From NCBI GenBank assembly GCA_937965665.1, contig CALCJE010000418.1, forward strand, positions 1 through 6,240: a DNA stretch of 6,240 bases, in the 5' to 3' direction. The notes under the pieces are model-generated. The model was not told where the DNA came from, did no database searches, and saw nothing but the letters and a program-made list of their open reading frames with translations. The DNA comes from an uncultured Bacteroidales bacterium. GTDB taxonomy: Bacteria > Bacteroidota > Bacteroidia > Bacteroidales > UBA4417. The translations under genes and the position numbers were made by a program. Position 1 is the first letter of the stretch, and each line of letters starts with the position of its first letter. Below are positions 4,664 to 6,240 of this stretch, piece after piece.

Positions 4664-6240
4664 ATGAGAGGTTTACCGCACCCAAAGTTATCCGAAAATT
4701 CCCGGCAATCCTGTTCCGGTGTATTAGGTTGGGTATTCCTGCTGGCGATACTTGGTATCAGGTTTCAGGCTTTGGCCGAAGGAACCCGGCAACTGGAACC
4801 TAGGGGCGCAGATCCGAAGTCGTATTGCAAATTAGCGCTTTTCGACAGCAAGGTTGAATATCGCATTCCTTTTGCCCTGTTTCATTGCAGCCCCGAGTAT
4901 CGATTAAATATCCGCATTCACGATCATTATACTGAAAAAATTTACCTGGCATTCGGCGATGTAATTGACTATGTTTCCGATACCATACTTTACCATGATG
5001 TGAAATACCTGGTACGCGACCCGAATGGGAATATTGTGGCCGGGGATTCGACTCAACCATTGCCCAAAAGTGGTGAGGGTTATATCGAAAATGTGAGCCA
5101 GGCCGAAAGCGGGCCACAGGTCGGGTTATCGAACCCGGGCGGGTATAAGCCCATTGTGATCAGTCCGCTTATGGATGGTGACTATTATATAGAATTTAAG
5201 ATTCCCCCGCAAAAACAACTTGAAATCCGGACCTTTAAATATTTCGATATTTCGGTAGTAAAATCCGGTAGCCCGGTTACCGGGCGATTGTGGAGTAAGG
5301 CCTGGCAACTGGCCTCGGGCAGTGTTTCTTCTGCGGTTAAGGCTTCTTATTCAAAGTTTTTTATTTATACCAACGACAGCATTGTTACCCGTTTCGATTG
5401 CAATGGTATGGCCGGGGGCGTGTGGAACATATACAGCAATGAGTGGGGTTGTGCAACTACAGGCTCCTGGAATCAGCGCAGGCATTCGGCCCGCGGTAAT
5501 GCCAGCATACTGCCTCAATATAAAATCTTTCTGAACGATCCCGACCCTGATGTTTTCCCTTCGGGACATATCGGGCGGCTGGATGAAGTTAAAGTGCTGA
5601 ATACTGAGTGCGATACAGTGGTTAAATTCGGGGCAAACGTAAGCAAATCCGGTAATGTTGAAGTTTTTATTGATGTGCCGCCACTAAATCCGGGTGGGGT
5701 CGGGTCTGAAGATGTGAAACTTATTTACCCGGTTCAGCCCGGTGAAAATATATTGCTGCCTGCCTGGAACGGGAAGGATGGACGCGGGCACATTGTGGAA
5801 AACGGTACGCTGATTACTACCAGTATGCGTTTCCTGAATGGGCTTACCAACCTGCCGCTTTATGATGTGGAGGACAACCCAAATGGTTTTAAAGTGGATA
5901 TACAGCGTCCTCTGCCTGCTTCGGGCAATACCAAACTGGGGCTTTTCTGGGACGATACTTACCTGCCCAACAGCACTCCCGCCTCATCCAATATCACCGA
6001 AGGCTGTATCTATTCAGGCGCCGGAACCCAATCGGGATGCCATGCCTGGAAGTATTCTGAACGGCATTCTATAGGCGATACCAATACTATCAATACCTGG
6101 TGGTATCTAATAACTGAGTCGTCGCAATCAATCCCGATCAGTTTGAAAATCAGGCCATCAGCCGGTAATATTTCAGGACCCGATATGATTTGTTCTGGCA
6201 GGGAAATTGATTTCGAAAGCATTACTATCGATTATGCAAA
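4664..6240 (+). CDS. Large exported surface protein, N-terminal 525 residues (3' truncated by window edge)
   Basis: The frame is open from ATG 4664 to the last base, with an in-frame TAA at 4643-4645 upstream, so the start is well constrained. Residues 1-38 look like a signal peptide: a basic/polar n-region, hydrophobic core GVLGWVFLLAILGI (19-32) and cleavage site ALA|EG after 38. The mature protein is beta-rich. EGTRQLEP (39-46) opens a domain that includes FGDVIDYVSDT (97-107) and VRDPNGNIVAG (117-127). DPDPDVFPSGHIGRLDEVKV (292-311) follows. A block with LPAWNGKDGRG (365-375), LYDVEDNPNGFKVDIQRP (399-416), GCIYSGAGTQSGCHAW (447-462) and NTINTWWY (474-481) resembles large gliding-motility-associated or PKD-repeat surface proteins. 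ISGPDMICSGREIDF (503-517) resembles the start of a PKD/Ig-like domain. Such proteins often end in a type IX secretion tag, which is not visible here. Its exact role (adhesin, matrix or motility) is unknown. Confidence 0.85.
   Translation, partial: MRGLPHPKLSENSRQSCSGVLGWVFLLAILGIRFQALAEGTRQLEPRGADPKSYCKLALFDSKVEYRIPFALFHCSPEYRLNIRIHDHYTEKIYLAFGDVIDYVSDTILYHDVKYLVRDPNGNIVAGDSTQPLPKSGEGYIENVSQAESGPQVGLSNPGGYKPIVISPLMDGDYYIEFKIPPQKQLEIRTFKYFDISVVKSGSPVTGRLWSKAWQLASGSVSSAVKASYSKFFIYTNDSIVTRFDCNGMAGGVWNIYSNEWGCATTGSWNQRRHSARGNASILPQYKIFLNDPDPDVFPSGHIGRLDEVKVLNTECDTVVKFGANVSKSGNVEVFIDVPPLNPGGVGSEDVKLIYPVQPGENILLPAWNGKDGRGHIVENGTLITTSMRFLNGLTNLPLYDVEDNPNGFKVDIQRPLPASGNTKLGLFWDDTYLPNSTPASSNITEGCIYSGAGTQSGCHAWKYSERHSIGDTNTINTWWYLITESSQSIPISLKIRPSAGNISGPDMICSGREIDFESITIDYA

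Noticed and set aside
4627..4803. 58-codon frame starting before and overlapping the surface-protein gene in another frame
   Set aside because: It lacks any recognisable feature, and the overlapping frame from 4664 has a clear signal peptide and stays open for over 1.5 kb.
4800..5117. 105-codon minus-strand frame, plus other minus-strand frames within 5126-6222
   Set aside because: They lie opposite the long plus-strand surface-protein frame, have no domain-like sequence, and fit chance open frames antisense to coding DNA.

Overview
The window looks like chromosomal DNA from a member of the Bacteroidota. The evidence is a CydB of the Bacteroidota type, A-rich leaders without Shine-Dalgarno motifs, two matches to the phylum's TTG-N17-23-TANNTTTG promoter, and the start of a very large exported surface protein of a kind common in free-living members of the phylum. 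All supported genes are on the + strand. No tRNA, rRNA, CRISPR, insertion sequence or phage gene was seen.

Left part (1-2985) is a respiratory locus. It holds the C-terminal 303 residues of cytochrome bd oxidase subunit I (cydA), then subunit II (cydB) 18 bases later. After a 113-base gap with a strong hairpin and a small tandem repeat comes a 36-residue single-helix membrane microprotein. Its place directly after cydB resembles the CydX accessory subunit of other bacteria. A class I SAM-dependent methyltransferase follows 42 bases later, and a hairpin with a T-rich tail ends the cluster. CydA, CydB and probably the microprotein would form a quinol oxidase that reduces O2 with high affinity. 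The methyltransferase substrate cannot be read from the sequence.

Middle part (2986-4490) holds housekeeping genes as separate units. An 89-residue HU-type DNA-binding protein has a long A/T-rich upstream region and a textbook intrinsic terminator. An RluE-like 23S rRNA pseudouridine synthase has its own promoter and a structured leader.

Right part (4491-6240) starts with a perfect inverted repeat overlapping the -33 element of a second promoter. This is followed by an open frame of at least 525 codons that runs off the window end without a stop. It encodes a signal peptide, beta-rich extracellular domains and, at the edge, what looks like the start of a PKD/Ig-like domain. It is probably a giant surface protein, perhaps secreted by the type IX system, but its C-terminus is not visible.

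The most interesting item is the CydX-like microprotein gene. I see no defence island, biosynthetic cluster or clearly unprecedented multi-gene system here.
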